A DNA stretch of 64,000 nucleotides from NCBI GenBank assembly GCA_963841855.1, contig CAWJEJ010000003.1, positions 496,001 to 560,000 of the forward strand. Direction: 5' to 3'. The position numbers and the translations under genes were made by a program. Positions within the stretch are counted from its first letter, which is position 1, and each line of letters opens with the position of its first letter. Positions 7,838 to 15,820 of this stretch are shown here, piece by piece. This DNA is from CAXBBB01 sp963841855 (GTDB lineage Bacteria; Bacteroidota; Rhodothermia; Rhodothermales; BA12). The notes beneath the pieces are model-generated. The model was not told the origin of the DNA. It searched no databases and saw only the letters and a program-made list of their open reading frames with translations.

Positions 7838-10099
7838 CTATCCGTACGACTGAGCCAGCGGGTAGGGTGCTGCTTCTGCCACCGGGTACCGAGTCGCGCG
7901 GTGCGACGCGTCCAGGTTGTCTTCGAGTGAGCGGCGGACGCTAGCGGGAACGTCGCCGGTTTCGACGAGCGGGCACAGAATCAGCATGCGGACGAGATAC
8001 TCCTCGCTGCCGATGTCGGTGCGGGTGTAAGAAGCGGCGGTCGCCGTGACAGCGTTCGCCTGCGTCGGGTAGTCCGTCTCGACGACGCGGGCGGCGCGCG
8101 TACCACCAGCGCCGACGTAGCCTTCGACGAGGGCAAGGGGTAGGTCGGAACGGACGCCGCGCAGTGCCACTGCTAGTTCGCTCAACGCGTCCAGGTTACC
8201 GTAGAGGTTTGTAACGATCAGGGGCGACGACGGCTGCCGCATGGTGCGCCACCGGTCGATCAGGTCGGCGTTGACTTCGATAATGGACCGCGTCGTCGGC
8301 TTGGTCGCGGCACCCGTCTTCTCACCTCCCAGTCGGAACGTCACCGGCAGTGCCATCTGCATGGGAACGACCTTGCCTTCCTGCTCACCTGGCGCGAAGC
8401 GCAGCGTGCGGATGGCGCGGACGGCTTCCTCGTCCAGTCCGCTGCCGACGCCGCGCACGACGACCGGATCAGCGACCGCGCCCGTCTCATCCACGGTGAA
8501 CTGCACGATCACGCGGCCCTCGACTCCGGCTGCGCGCGCCGCCTGGGGATAGACGACGCTCTCCATCATCGCGCGGATGGCCTCGGCTTGGTTAGGCAGC
8601 ATGCGAGGCTGCTGCTCGACGGTTATGTACACATCGGCTTCTTCGGCTTGATCTGCAAACCGCGGGCGCATCGGCGTGACCATCTCGGCCTTGCCCTCGC
8701 CTTTGTCATCGACGAAGAACCGGATCGTCCACTCCATCTCGGCGCGTGCGAGTTGTCCTCGCTGGGCTCCGGGAATGAACAGCAGCGCCTCGATGGCGCG
8801 CACGGCTTCCGGGACGAACACTTCTAACATCGCCGGACCAGGAATCATCGACGACGGATCAGGGGTCGCCGATGTGCTTCCGTCCAGAGGAGAGGCCATC
8901 GACGATATGGCGCGGGCGTCCTCCACTTGGCCTTGCTCGCTCACGAAGAAGCGCACCGTCACGCGGCGCTCGGACAGCGACTCTAGCGCGGAAGCCGGAA
9001 ACGTGATGCTCTCCTCGAATGCGCGTATTCCGTTGATCGGACCGGGAGGCACCTGAGAAGGTTGTTCGGCATTGTTGTCGCGCTCAGGGTTGGCAGGCGT
9101 CACTTGGGCACGCAGCGGGAGTGCGATCAGGGCAACGAGGACGAGCAGGAGAGCCAGCGGCAGCGCGCGGCCCGGCGAGGTAAGGCGGATGGAGTGGGTC
9201 ATGGCGGTCAGTCGGTTGTGGAGGTGGTGACGGGGAACGGCGAGGGCGGGTGCCAGTGCAGGGGCCGACGAGAAGTGAGTGAGCAGGCGGGCATAGGCGC
9301 TGCGGCGCGCGGCCTGTCCGTCGAGGGCAAAGGCGTCTGCTGCTTGCTCGCGGCGCAGCGTGGCGCGGCGGCCAATGAGGTGAGCCAAGGGATGCCATGC
9401 GGCCAGAGACGAGCAAGCCAGCCCGATCAGGTGCATGGGCGCGTCGCCGTGGCGGACGTGGGCGATCTCGTGCCGCAGCGCCAGTGTCCGAGCATCGGCG
9501 TCGAGCCGGGCGGGGAGGACGACGGTCGGCCTGAACAGCCCGTACGTGCACGGCGTCACACTCTCGGCGACGACGCGGACGCGCGTGGCGGTCGGAGCTC
9601 CGAGTAACTGAGCAGCGCGCCTTGCTTGGGCGCCCTCGTCCGGCAGATCCGTCAGGCGGCGGCTCCACCACATCAGCTTCACCGCCGACAGCGCGACGTA
9701 TCCCAGACCTCCAATCGCAAACGCCATCATCAGCAGCGCCAGTGCTCCAGAGACGAGGGGCCAAATGGGAGGTGCGGGCGCAGCGATCGCAGTCGGCGCG
9801 TTTGGGTCAGCGACTGGCAGCGGTAACGCATCCATCGGCAGCACGAACAGCGTCGGCGCGGTGCTGGAGGCGGCTTCGGGCATCGGAATCGGCAGCGCGC
9901 GCGCCGCCAGTCCCAGGGGAAGCGCAAACAGTACTAGCGTCAGCAGGACGGCCCGCACGCGCGGACGCATCAGCGGCATCCACCGGTCGGTCAGCAGCGC
10001 GATCCCGGCGACGACCGTTCACACTGCTAACGGTAGCCACAGCCCGGCGACGCTTGATCGGCCCAGATCGGCGATCCACAACGGCAGGTCAGCGGGCAT
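7838..10099 (-). pseudogene. BlaR1-like M56 sensor peptidase with TonB_C domains, in-frame UGA at codon 27
   Basis: The full frame begins at the ATG at 10099, which overlaps the blaI stop (ATGCCCGCTGA), and encodes about 753 residues, but codon 27 (10019-10021) is TGA. The family usually has Trp here (PLAV-W-T pattern), so TGG to TGA is the likely change. Downstream the frame is intact: membrane helices, the zinc motif HEIAHVRHGD (H170, E171 and H174 counted from the internal ATG at 9979), a membrane helix near residue 275, two TonB_C-type domains (about 310-430 and 450-550) and an unassigned C-terminal domain of about 150 residues. BlaR1-type proteins sense envelope signals and cleave BlaI. 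Restart at 9979 would lose the first membrane helix. Function may be lost or altered. Confidence 0.75.
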
Positions 10100-10565
10100 C
10101 GTCGTCTCCGGTTGCGTTCTCGGCGTCCATCTGGTCGAGCAGGCGGCGGATGGCGTCGTCTCCGGTTGCGTTCTCGGCGTCCATCTGGTCGAGCAGGCGG
10201 CGGATGGCGTCGCGCTCGGACTCGGACAACCGCTCCTGCCGGGCCAGCGTTTGGACGAGCAGCGTCGGCGATCCGTCGAAGAGTTTGCTCATCAGCCCGC
10301 TCAGGATGCTTCCTCGAACGGTCTGGGGCGATCGCGCCGCCGAAAAGTGGTCGCGGCGGTCGCGGCGGTCGGATTGGAGCAGTCCCTTGGCAGTCAGGTT
10401 GCGCAGCACGGTGAGGACCGTGGTGTAGGCGAGCGGGCGCGACTCTCCGATGCGCGCGTGCACGTCGGCGACGGTCGCCTCGCCCATTTCCCAGACCAGT
10501 TGGACCACCTCGACTTCGGTCTCGCCCAGTCCCCCCAGTGCAGCGTTGCGTTTGTCTGTCGGCAT
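10089..10565 (-). CDS. BlaI/MecI-family transcriptional repressor
   Basis: A 158-residue protein with a winged helix at about residues 12-85 (GLGETEVEVVQLVWEMGEAT, then AYTTVLTVLRNLTAKGLL) typical of BlaI/MecI/CopY repressors, and a helical dimerisation tail. The C-terminus contains DAIRRLLDQMDAENATGD twice in a row, encoded by a perfect 54-bp tandem duplication. The stop overlaps the start of the M56 gene by translational coupling, the classical blaI-blaR arrangement. It probably represses its own operon until the M56 partner cleaves it. The partner carries a nonsense codon, so the control may be fixed in one state. Confidence 0.9.
   Translation of the reverse strand: MPTDKRNAALGGLGETEVEVVQLVWEMGEATVADVHARIGESRPLAYTTVLTVLRNLTAKGLLQSDRRDRRDHFSAARSPQTVRGSILSGLMSKLFDGSPTLLVQTLARQERLSESERDAIRRLLDQMDAENATGDDAIRRLLDQMDAENATGDDDAR
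10101..10208. repeat. perfect 54-bp tandem duplication inside blaI
   Basis: Copy one is 10101-10154 and copy two 10155-10208, identical base for base. The unit is 18 codons, so the frame is kept. Perfect identity suggests a recent event or an assembly artefact. Confidence 0.9.
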
Positions 10566-10583
10566 GAGTATGGGTATTGTCTT

Positions 10584-10606
10584 GGTAGTATTACCATGAT
10601 AGTATG
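10584..10606. promoter_or_regulatory. putative BlaI operator region
   Basis: The dyad GGTAGTATTACC (10584-10595) and an adjacent TAGTA repeat lie 19-40 bp upstream of the blaI start, in an AT-rich stretch unlike its surroundings. BlaI-family operators are short AT-rich dyads with TA(C/G)-containing half sites, so this is a reasonable candidate for autoregulation. It was not matched to a fixed consensus. Confidence 0.35.
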
Positions 10607-10649
10607 TAGGCTGGCGATGCGCAAACGTCCGCTCAGATTGTCGGTGGCA

Positions 10650-10702
10650 CCTAGATAGAAAAGCCGCTGGATCAGTGCAATCCGGCGGCTTTTCTATCTA
10701 GG
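10650..10702. terminator. 22-bp stem hairpin, bidirectional terminator candidate
   Basis: The arms at 10650-10671 and 10681-10702 pair over 22 bp with one mismatch, around a 9-nt loop TCAGTGCAA. Each arm carries an A4 or T4 block. It would end the lipoprotein operon that runs leftward from 11839 and insulate blaI. Confidence 0.65.
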
Positions 10703-10859
10703 CAACGTTGACAATTGCGCTTGGCTCGCTTCTGCGGCGCGCTTGAACGCTCCGCCGTGTTGCTCTGCATCGCCGATGCTCGCATGGGCTGCTTCGAGCG
10801 CCTTGCCGAGCGCCCAATCGCACGCGCAGCCGCTTCGCCTCGGCTAATGTCAACGTTGC
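10702..10859. repeat. 158-bp segment bounded by perfect 12-bp inverted repeats
   Basis: GCAACGTTGACA at 10702-10713 is exactly inverted at 10848-10859. The interior (GC-rich, several small hairpins) has no convincing gene. Together with the adjacent 22-bp hairpin it accounts for most of the 325-bp gap between blaI and the lipoprotein gene. Confidence 0.45.
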
Positions 10860-10890
10860 TTGGTCTGCTCGGCTCACGACGCCCCGACAG

Positions 10891-11238
10891 CTACAGCCGG
10901 ATGACGCCTTCGACTTTGGCGCTCTGCACGTCGGCTTCGCTCTGTATCAGTTCGCGGAAGGCGACCGGCTCGCCCGGTTCGAGGTTGCGCGCGACGAAAA
11001 ACGTCCTGCCGACACGCACGTTGTTGCCGTCGTACAGCGTCAGTTGCACCTGCACCGACGGCAGCCGATTCTGGCCGCGGTTGAGCAGCTTGCCCGTAAA
11101 CTCGGGCGTCCCCGTGATCAAGCGGACGAGCTGCGGATCCTCGACGACGACATCAACGCGGTCTTCGCCTCGGCACCCGGCTAGGCCGAGCACAAAGGCG
11201 AGTGTGAGTAGGGCCAGTGGTCTAGTAGAAACGAACAT
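10891..11238 (-). CDS. small lipoprotein with FxLYD-like beta domain
   Basis: A protein of 115 residues from the ATG at 11238 (in-frame ATGs at 11241 and 11250 are alternatives). The signal ends in the lipobox LAGC (Cys22). The mature part resembles an Ig-like FxLYD fold: a strand, then VQVQLTLYDGNNVRVG and a later EPGEPVAF segment, common in small lipoproteins of unknown role. Its start overlaps the end of the upstream lipoprotein gene by 17 bp, so the two are translationally coupled. The pair ends at the strong hairpin at 10650. Confidence 0.7.
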   Translation of the reverse strand: MFVSTRPLALLTLAFVLGLAGCRGEDRVDVVVEDPQLVRLITGTPEFTGKLLNRGQNRLPSVQVQLTLYDGNNVRVGRTFFVARNLEPGEPVAFRELIQSEADVQSAKVEGVIRL

Positions 11239-11839
11239 CATCCAGGTCAAACGCGATTTCGCCTATCGTATTGGCATAGACCGCAAAGTGCGAAAGGAAA
11301 TCACCGGTCCACGGTTGCGCCGCCCCAAATCCTTCCTGCTTGAACTCGCTGAACGGAATCTTGAATTCGATCCACTCCTGATTCGCCGAAACGTAGGCGT
11401 TGTAGAAGTTGCCGTCGGTAATTTGCGCCGACCCCAACTGGACGATGTACGTACCCGCCGTTCCCCTGATTGCGAACGCCAGACCCTGATAGGCGGTCGC
11501 GTCGAGCCAAATGTCGGTGCGGTTGCGCGCCATCGGTCCAGGACTGCGCGCCAGATCGACGCGGACTCCCATCACATCTGCTGCCGACGCGCCCTCGCTT
11601 CTGAAGCCGGTGACGGACAGGTGCGAGCCCGATGGATTGCTAAACCCGCCGGGAAGAACGCCCACGTCGGCGTTGACGCCCGCGCCGCTCGACACCGCCT
11701 CCCACGGATTTTCGGTCAGGCTGAGCAGGTTGGCGTCCTCGAACGAGTCGACGGTTGCCGATGGCGGCGGGGCGCTGCGCGTCGTCTCGTCGCATCCGGC
11801 GAGCAAGAGTAGTGCGAAGAGGAGGGCGGCAGTGCGCAT
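11222..11839 (-). CDS. lipoprotein with carbohydrate-binding/CIA30-like beta-sandwich
   Basis: A 205-residue lipoprotein (lipobox LLAGC, Cys16). The mature part begins with TVDSFEDAN and ends with IAFDLDDVRFY, the usual ends of CBM11/CIA30-type jelly-roll domains, with a middle pattern GLAFAIRGTAGTY and EFKIPFSEF that fits the same fold. It likely binds carbohydrate or another envelope ligand at the cell surface. First gene of a two-gene unit with the FxLYD lipoprotein. A TATCTTGC element 21 bp upstream of the ATG may be its promoter. Confidence 0.7.
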   Translation of the reverse strand: MRTAALLFALLLLAGCDETTRSAPPPSATVDSFEDANLLSLTENPWEAVSSGAGVNADVGVLPGGFSNPSGSHLSVTGFRSEGASAADVMGVRVDLARSPGPMARNRTDIWLDATAYQGLAFAIRGTAGTYIVQLGSAQITDGNFYNAYVSANQEWIEFKIPFSEFKQEGFGAAQPWTGDFLSHFAVYANTIGEIAFDLDDVRFY

Positions 11840-11860
11840 GAGAACTCGGTTTGGCGTGCG

Positions 11861-11868
11861 CGCAAGAT
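11861..11868 (-). promoter_or_regulatory. -7-like promoter element TATCTTGC
   Basis: On the minus strand TATCTTGC lies 21 nt before the ATG of the CIA30-like lipoprotein gene. Same motif and similar placement as in several other genes of the window. Confidence 0.4.
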
Positions 11869-11883
11869 AGCCCGCTGCGCCGC

Positions 11884-12372
11884 CTATCCGCTGTGCGGGC
11901 GACGCATGGTGATGGCGTCTCCATCCTGCCGCATCCGCACGAACCCAGCGCGTTCGTACAACCGCAGAGCCCCATTGCTCGCCGACACGCTCAGACTCAC
12001 GTTCTGACCCCGCGCGTCTACCTCTTCCATAACGCGCCTAAGCAAGCGTGTGCCGATGCCGCGCCCCCGCCAGTCGGGAAGCAGCGCCATCGACAGTTCG
12101 GGCGTCTGACGGTCGACGAATCCATAGCCGCGCTCTTCTCCCGCCCACACGCGCAGCCACGCCGCGCCGACCGGTACTCCTCCAGCGGAGGCCAGAACCC
12201 CGGAGTCTCCTGACTGTCGCATCCACTTGGAGACGTAGCGCGCGATGTCCGGCTGCTGCACGACGCTGGGCGGGAGGGGCACCTCGCCAGGCGGGACGTG
12301 GAGCGCGTGGTAGAGCGCCGTCCAGAGAAACGACTCGTCCGCCTGTTCGAGCGCGCGAAGAGATGCGGCCAT
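11884..12372 (-). CDS. GNAT-family N-acetyltransferase
   Basis: A 162-residue soluble protein with the GNAT acetyl-CoA-binding core: LSMALLPDWRGRGIGTRLLR (the R-G-R-G-I-G pyrophosphate loop at about residues 104-109) and the C-terminal NGALRLYERAGFVRM motif. The acceptor substrate cannot be told. It starts 8 bp after the stop of the small gene at 12381 and is probably cotranscribed with it. Confidence 0.85.
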   Translation of the reverse strand: MAASLRALEQADESFLWTALYHALHVPPGEVPLPPSVVQQPDIARYVSKWMRQSGDSGVLASAGGVPVGAAWLRVWAGEERGYGFVDRQTPELSMALLPDWRGRGIGTRLLRRVMEEVDARGQNVSLSVSASNGALRLYERAGFVRMRQDGDAITMRRPHSG

Positions 12373-12380
12373 CGGGCGGT

Positions 12381-12692
12381 CTAGATCAACTCGCGTTCGG
12401 CCGGAGAGAGCGGAATTAGATAACGCCCGTCGATCAGGTCCTCGTGGACGCCGCTGGCGCCGGTTCCTCTAAAGTCTACAACGGCGAAGCGGCCGACGGT
12501 GTGCTTGATCTCACCTATTCCGTAGAACGAGGGCATTGGTCCATAAAACACCAGCTCCCCGATCTCCAACTCGGACGCGCGTTTGGCGCGGCGATGAAAC
12601 GGCGGCACCGGAGTCAGGCGCTCGGTGCGATAGGGAAGGCGTTGGGGACGAGGTGAGGACACGGCGGTGAGTGGAAGGCGGCGAAGCTTCAA
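12381..12692 (-). CDS. hypothetical small protein
   Basis: A 103-residue reading frame. The first 35 residues are Pro/Arg-rich and look non-conserved. The rest (ELEIGELVFYGPMPSFYGIG onward, then a VVDFRGTG strand and a Leu-Ile-Pro-Leu end) looks like a small beta-barrel similar in style to DUF3553-type domains. The real start may be further in. It lies just upstream of the GNAT gene, with a gap of 8 bp that suggests an operon. No function can be named. Confidence 0.5.
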   Translation of the reverse strand: MKLRRLPLTAVSSPRPQRLPYRTERLTPVPPFHRRAKRASELEIGELVFYGPMPSFYGIGEIKHTVGRFAVVDFRGTGASGVHEDLIDGRYLIPLSPAERELI

Positions 12693-12873
12693 CGTATGGA
12701 CGCGCCGCGGTAGGGTGCAACACTATGTGTACAGGCGCCCGCAAACGCCGATTCATCCGGCGGGGTCCGCCAGGCGGCCGTGTTGAATACCGCGCGATAC
12801 GCGCGCCGCGCATTGTCCGCCGTTCGAGATTGGCCCTAAGTTGCGCCTCCGATCCACCGATCCTGCCTACGCC

Positions 12874-13386
12874 ATGCGCACCGCCGACAAGATGTTCAAC
12901 CGCCAACTGGGCCGCAACGCGCAGCGCTACGCCGAGGCTCTGGCCAGTCTCGACACAGCCGAAGCCCGCTATCCGCACCTGCGCACGCTCGTCGGCGTGA
13001 TCGAGCAGTCGCGCCCCGAGTGGATCACGATCGGCCGCAAAGACGAGTTGTTCGCCGAACTCATTCGCGACCTGGGCGCCGATCTCCCCGCCGAGGAAGT
13101 CGCTCAAGCCATCCACGCCCGCGACCTCGAGTTTCGCCTGGCCGCCCAAGCCGCCAAGACGCCCAAGGAAGCGACGGACGAAGAGAAGAAAGAGGCGCAG
13201 TCCGAGTCCAAACCCGACGCGGACGCGGCGCCGGAGAAAGCCAAGCCCAAAACGGCCGCGCGTGCCAAGAAAGCCGCCGTCAACCCAGCCGAAACCCCGA
13301 CGCCTATCAACCAGGCTGACGCCGAAACCAACGCGGACGATGCCGAAGAAGCCGTCTCAGACGCGAGCGATTCGGAAGAGGAATAG
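12874..13386 (+). CDS. hypothetical protein with Ala/Lys/Glu-rich disordered tail
   Basis: A 170-residue protein from the ATG at 12874 (a TTG at 12841 is in frame but falls inside a TAAGTTGC promoter-like element). Residues 1-85 are helical and charged (NRQLGRNAQRYAEALASL, AEARYPHLRTLVGVIEQS). Residues 85-170 are low complexity, rich in Ala, Lys, Glu, Pro and Asp, ending in an acidic SDSEEE. Not exported. Family unknown. The tail suggests a flexible linker or nucleic-acid or protein contact, by composition only. Confidence 0.6.
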   Translation: MRTADKMFNRQLGRNAQRYAEALASLDTAEARYPHLRTLVGVIEQSRPEWITIGRKDELFAELIRDLGADLPAEEVAQAIHARDLEFRLAAQAAKTPKEATDEEKKEAQSESKPDADAAPEKAKPKTAARAKKAAVNPAETPTPINQADAETNADDAEEAVSDASDSEEE

Positions 13387-13528
13387 CAATTAAAGTCGAC
13401 TTGAGACGGTGGGACTTCCCACACAATTGTCCTCCGCTTGTCGAAGGACCTCTGGACAAGCGAGGGGCTCTTGGAAAGGCTCAGGCGTACTGTAGGAGAA
13501 GGGGCATGGAGGACTCCCTGCGATCGGC

Positions 13529-13735
13529 ATGACGCAGACGCCAACAGTCCAATCGTTCATGACATGGTTCGATATTCTCTACTACGGTGGATTTCTCATC
13601 GTCGTGATGGCTGGGCTGTCTATCTGGGCCCTGCAGTCGCTGAACGTTCGCTGGGCGTACCACGTCGGGTTTCCCATTGACACGTTTGCGCAACCCAAGA
13701 CTGCAATGTTGCCCATACGTGAGGATGATGGCTGA
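13529..13735 (+). CDS. small membrane protein, unknown
   Basis: A 68-residue reading frame with one hydrophobic segment (ILYYGGFLIVVMAGLSIWAL, about residues 16-35). It overlaps the start of a short frame at 13729 and precedes a second small membrane ORF. Composition is less GC-biased than the neighbours. There is no family match I can name; it may be a decayed or newly acquired gene. Confidence 0.4.
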   Translation: MTQTPTVQSFMTWFDILYYGGFLIVVMAGLSIWALQSLNVRWAYHVGFPIDTFAQPKTAMLPIREDDG

Positions 13736-13744
13736 ATTCGAACA

Positions 13745-14092
13745 GTGGAGCGGCGAGGTGTATCTCTCTTGTCCGAACGGTCATGGCCGAGAAATCCTCG
13801 GGTCAGACTCTTGACAATGACCTGGCCTGACAAGTTGGTCGGGATCGTCGAGCACGCAGGTGACGATGCCATTCTCAAACTTAGGACATCACCTGCAACC
13901 TCGTTTGCGTGGCTCTATGTCGGCTTCATGTGGCTCGTGCTGGTCTCATCCTCTGACTCTACGCCGGAACTGCTGATATTTACCGTTCTCACATTACCCT
14001 GGCCTGCATCCCTCTACTTCTTCGCTCGACGAACTCGCCGCCGGGCACGTGATTTGGGGCAGCACCTCGGATTTGACGCCACCGCACGATAG
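13745..14092 (+). CDS. small two-helix membrane protein, possibly truncated
   Basis: A 115-residue reading frame; the more likely start is the ATG at 13817 (MTWPDKLVG). Two hydrophobic segments (FAWLYVGFMWLVLVSSS and LLIFTVLTLPWPASLYFF) are followed by a basic end (RRTRRRAR). A different frame starting at 13729 (MAEFEQWSGEVYLSC...) stays open for 28 codons over the same DNA and looks protein-like too, so a frameshift may have split one small gene. Function unknown. Confidence 0.4.
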   Translation: MERRGVSLLSERSWPRNPRVRLLTMTWPDKLVGIVEHAGDDAILKLRTSPATSFAWLYVGFMWLVLVSSSDSTPELLIFTVLTLPWPASLYFFARRTRRRARDLGQHLGFDATAR

Positions 14093-14123
14093 TGTATGGG
14101 AGCGTCCTGAGTTGGGCAGGAGC

Positions 14124-14660
14124 CTATCCGACGATGCGCCCTGCGTTGGCTTCCGCGAAGGCTGCCCAGTTCTTGTGCCGCACCGGACTGACAGCGCTGG
14201 CCCGGTGGACGTGGCACAGCGCAACCGCGAGGGCATCGGTGGCGTCGAGCCCAGCATCGCCGGGAACGACGAGCATGCTGCGGACCATATAGGCGACCTG
14301 CTCCTTACTGGCACCGCCGTTGCCCGTTACGGACTTCTTGACTTCGGCAGGCGTGTACTGCGTGACCGGGATCTGGCGGTTGAGCGCGACGAGCATCGCG
14401 GCCGCTTGAGCGCGCCCCAGTTTGAGCATCGACTGCGGGTTCTTGCCATAGATCGGCATTTCGAGCGCGCACTCGTCGGGCAGAAACTCCTCAACGACGG
14501 CGCCCAACCGGTCGTAGATCTCCTTGAGCTTGGCGTGGTGATCTGACTTAGGATTCAGATGCAGCGTACCGCACGTCAGCACCCGCTCACGTCGCCCCGC
14601 TGTCTCGACGACGGCGTAGCCGGTATGGTTTGAGCCAGGGTCGACGCCGAGGATGATCAT
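14124..14660 (-). CDS. ruvC: Holliday junction resolvase RuvC
   Basis: A 178-residue protein with the RNase H-like fold of RuvC. The four acidic active-site residues are visible: D7 (ILGVDPGS), E67 (ALEMPIYGKNPQS), D139 and D142 (LDATDALAVALCH). It cleaves four-way junctions made during recombination and repair, working with RuvAB. Length is normal. ruvA and ruvB are not in the window. It is convergent with the small membrane ORF and has no partner gene close by. Confidence 0.97.
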   Translation of the reverse strand: MIILGVDPGSNHTGYAVVETAGRRERVLTCGTLHLNPKSDHHAKLKEIYDRLGAVVEEFLPDECALEMPIYGKNPQSMLKLGRAQAAAMLVALNRQIPVTQYTPAEVKKSVTGNGGASKEQVAYMVRSMLVVPGDAGLDATDALAVALCHVHRASAVSPVRHKNWAAFAEANAGRIVG

Positions 14661-14736
14661 GAGCGGGAAGGAGCGGTGTACTGCCTTCTAAACTACCGCC
14701 TCACGCGTCTCGTTCGTCTCGCGGCTCAACAAACCG

Positions 14737-15738
14737 TCAATCGGACGACTCCTCGGATGCATTCGACGATCGAACGCTGAGCGTTGCCAGGATGCGCTGG
14801 ACCTCGTCGGCGTAGCGCGTGCCTCGCTCGTTGAGTTCGATGAACACGGCTTGTGCAGAGCCTGCGTCCTCCTGGAGCAGCATCGTCTTGCCTAGCAGGT
14901 AGAGCGCTTCGAGGTGGAGAAACGAGTTTTCCTGCTCGGTCTCGCGGATCGTCTGGAGCAGCGTGCGCGCCTGGCTCAGCTTGGCATCGTCGTAGCTGGG
15001 AAAGAGGCCGAGCGTCGTCCTACGCGCCTCCTGTATGAGGCGAACAGACTGCCGGTAGCGCGCGTCGTTGCTGTCAGGTCCGGGCACGCGGACGTCCCCC
15101 CGAAATACTTGCTCGCGTCCCATCTGGTAGACTCCCTCGCCCGGAACGCCCATCTTCTGCAACTCGGACAGGCTCGACCGGCTGGCGATTCCTAGCACGC
15201 CGTAGAGCCCGACGAGCACGAAGCCGACCATCAGCGCGTAGCGGACGAAGGCGGCGCGGACGGGCCTAGCGCGCCGAGCCGCTGAGCGATCGCTGGCGCG
15301 CCGTTTGGGAGCAGTACGAAGCGATTCAACGCGTTTCGGCTCAGACAGCGAATGACCGCTGAGCCGTTCGAACGCCGCAAGAGGATCCTCCGACGCGCGC
15401 TCTACACGCTCGGCGTGGGCTCGGGCCGAATCCACACGCGCGCGCAAATCGCCGTCGCGCTCCAACCGATCGCGCAGGTAGCTCCACGCATGGTCAACCG
15501 ATGACGACTGCGAGCCGCCGATGATCTCAGATGCGACCAGATGCGCAATCGTGTCGTCGTCGACGTGGAGGGTGTCGGGCCGGTCGGAGCGCAGATCGGA
15601 GAGCATCTCGGTGAGACGCTGCATCCAGGCGAGGTCTGCTGCAAGGTCGGGCGCTTCGGAAGGCACACGCACCTCGACCTGGCGCCGTTCGTCCAGCGTA
15701 AGGTCGGGGTAGCGGTTGAGGGCGTCGCGCAGATTCAT
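14737..15738 (-). CDS. single-pass membrane protein, probable anti-sigma-type partner
   Basis: A 333-residue protein from the ATG at 15738. The cytoplasmic N-half is acidic and helical, then one membrane helix (about 166-186, RYALMVGFVLVGLYGVLGIA), then a C-terminal helical region of TPR-like repeats (YLLGKTMLLQEDAGSAQAVF). It lies 82 bp downstream of an ECF-type sigma factor on the same strand. Position and topology fit a membrane-bound regulator of that sigma factor, but no zinc-binding anti-sigma HxxxCxxC motif is present, so this is inference. The periplasmic part may sense envelope state. Confidence 0.6.
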   Translation of the reverse strand: MNLRDALNRYPDLTLDERRQVEVRVPSEAPDLAADLAWMQRLTEMLSDLRSDRPDTLHVDDDTIAHLVASEIIGGSQSSSVDHAWSYLRDRLERDGDLRARVDSARAHAERVERASEDPLAAFERLSGHSLSEPKRVESLRTAPKRRASDRSAARRARPVRAAFVRYALMVGFVLVGLYGVLGIASRSSLSELQKMGVPGEGVYQMGREQVFRGDVRVPGPDSNDARYRQSVRLIQEARRTTLGLFPSYDDAKLSQARTLLQTIRETEQENSFLHLEALYLLGKTMLLQEDAGSAQAVFIELNERGTRYADEVQRILATLSVRSSNASEESSD

Positions 15739-15820
15739 GAGTAGCGGGCTTTCTCCCTGCCTAGACCCAGAGGAGGACGGTCCATAACCTGTGACCGAAA
15801 AGAAAAATGAGTAGGCTGCA

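Noticed and set aside
10019..10021. Selenocysteine or a code with UGA as Trp
   Set aside because: No SECIS-like hairpin was seen next to the codon and the expected residue is Trp, while blaI and other genes in the window use TGA as a normal stop.
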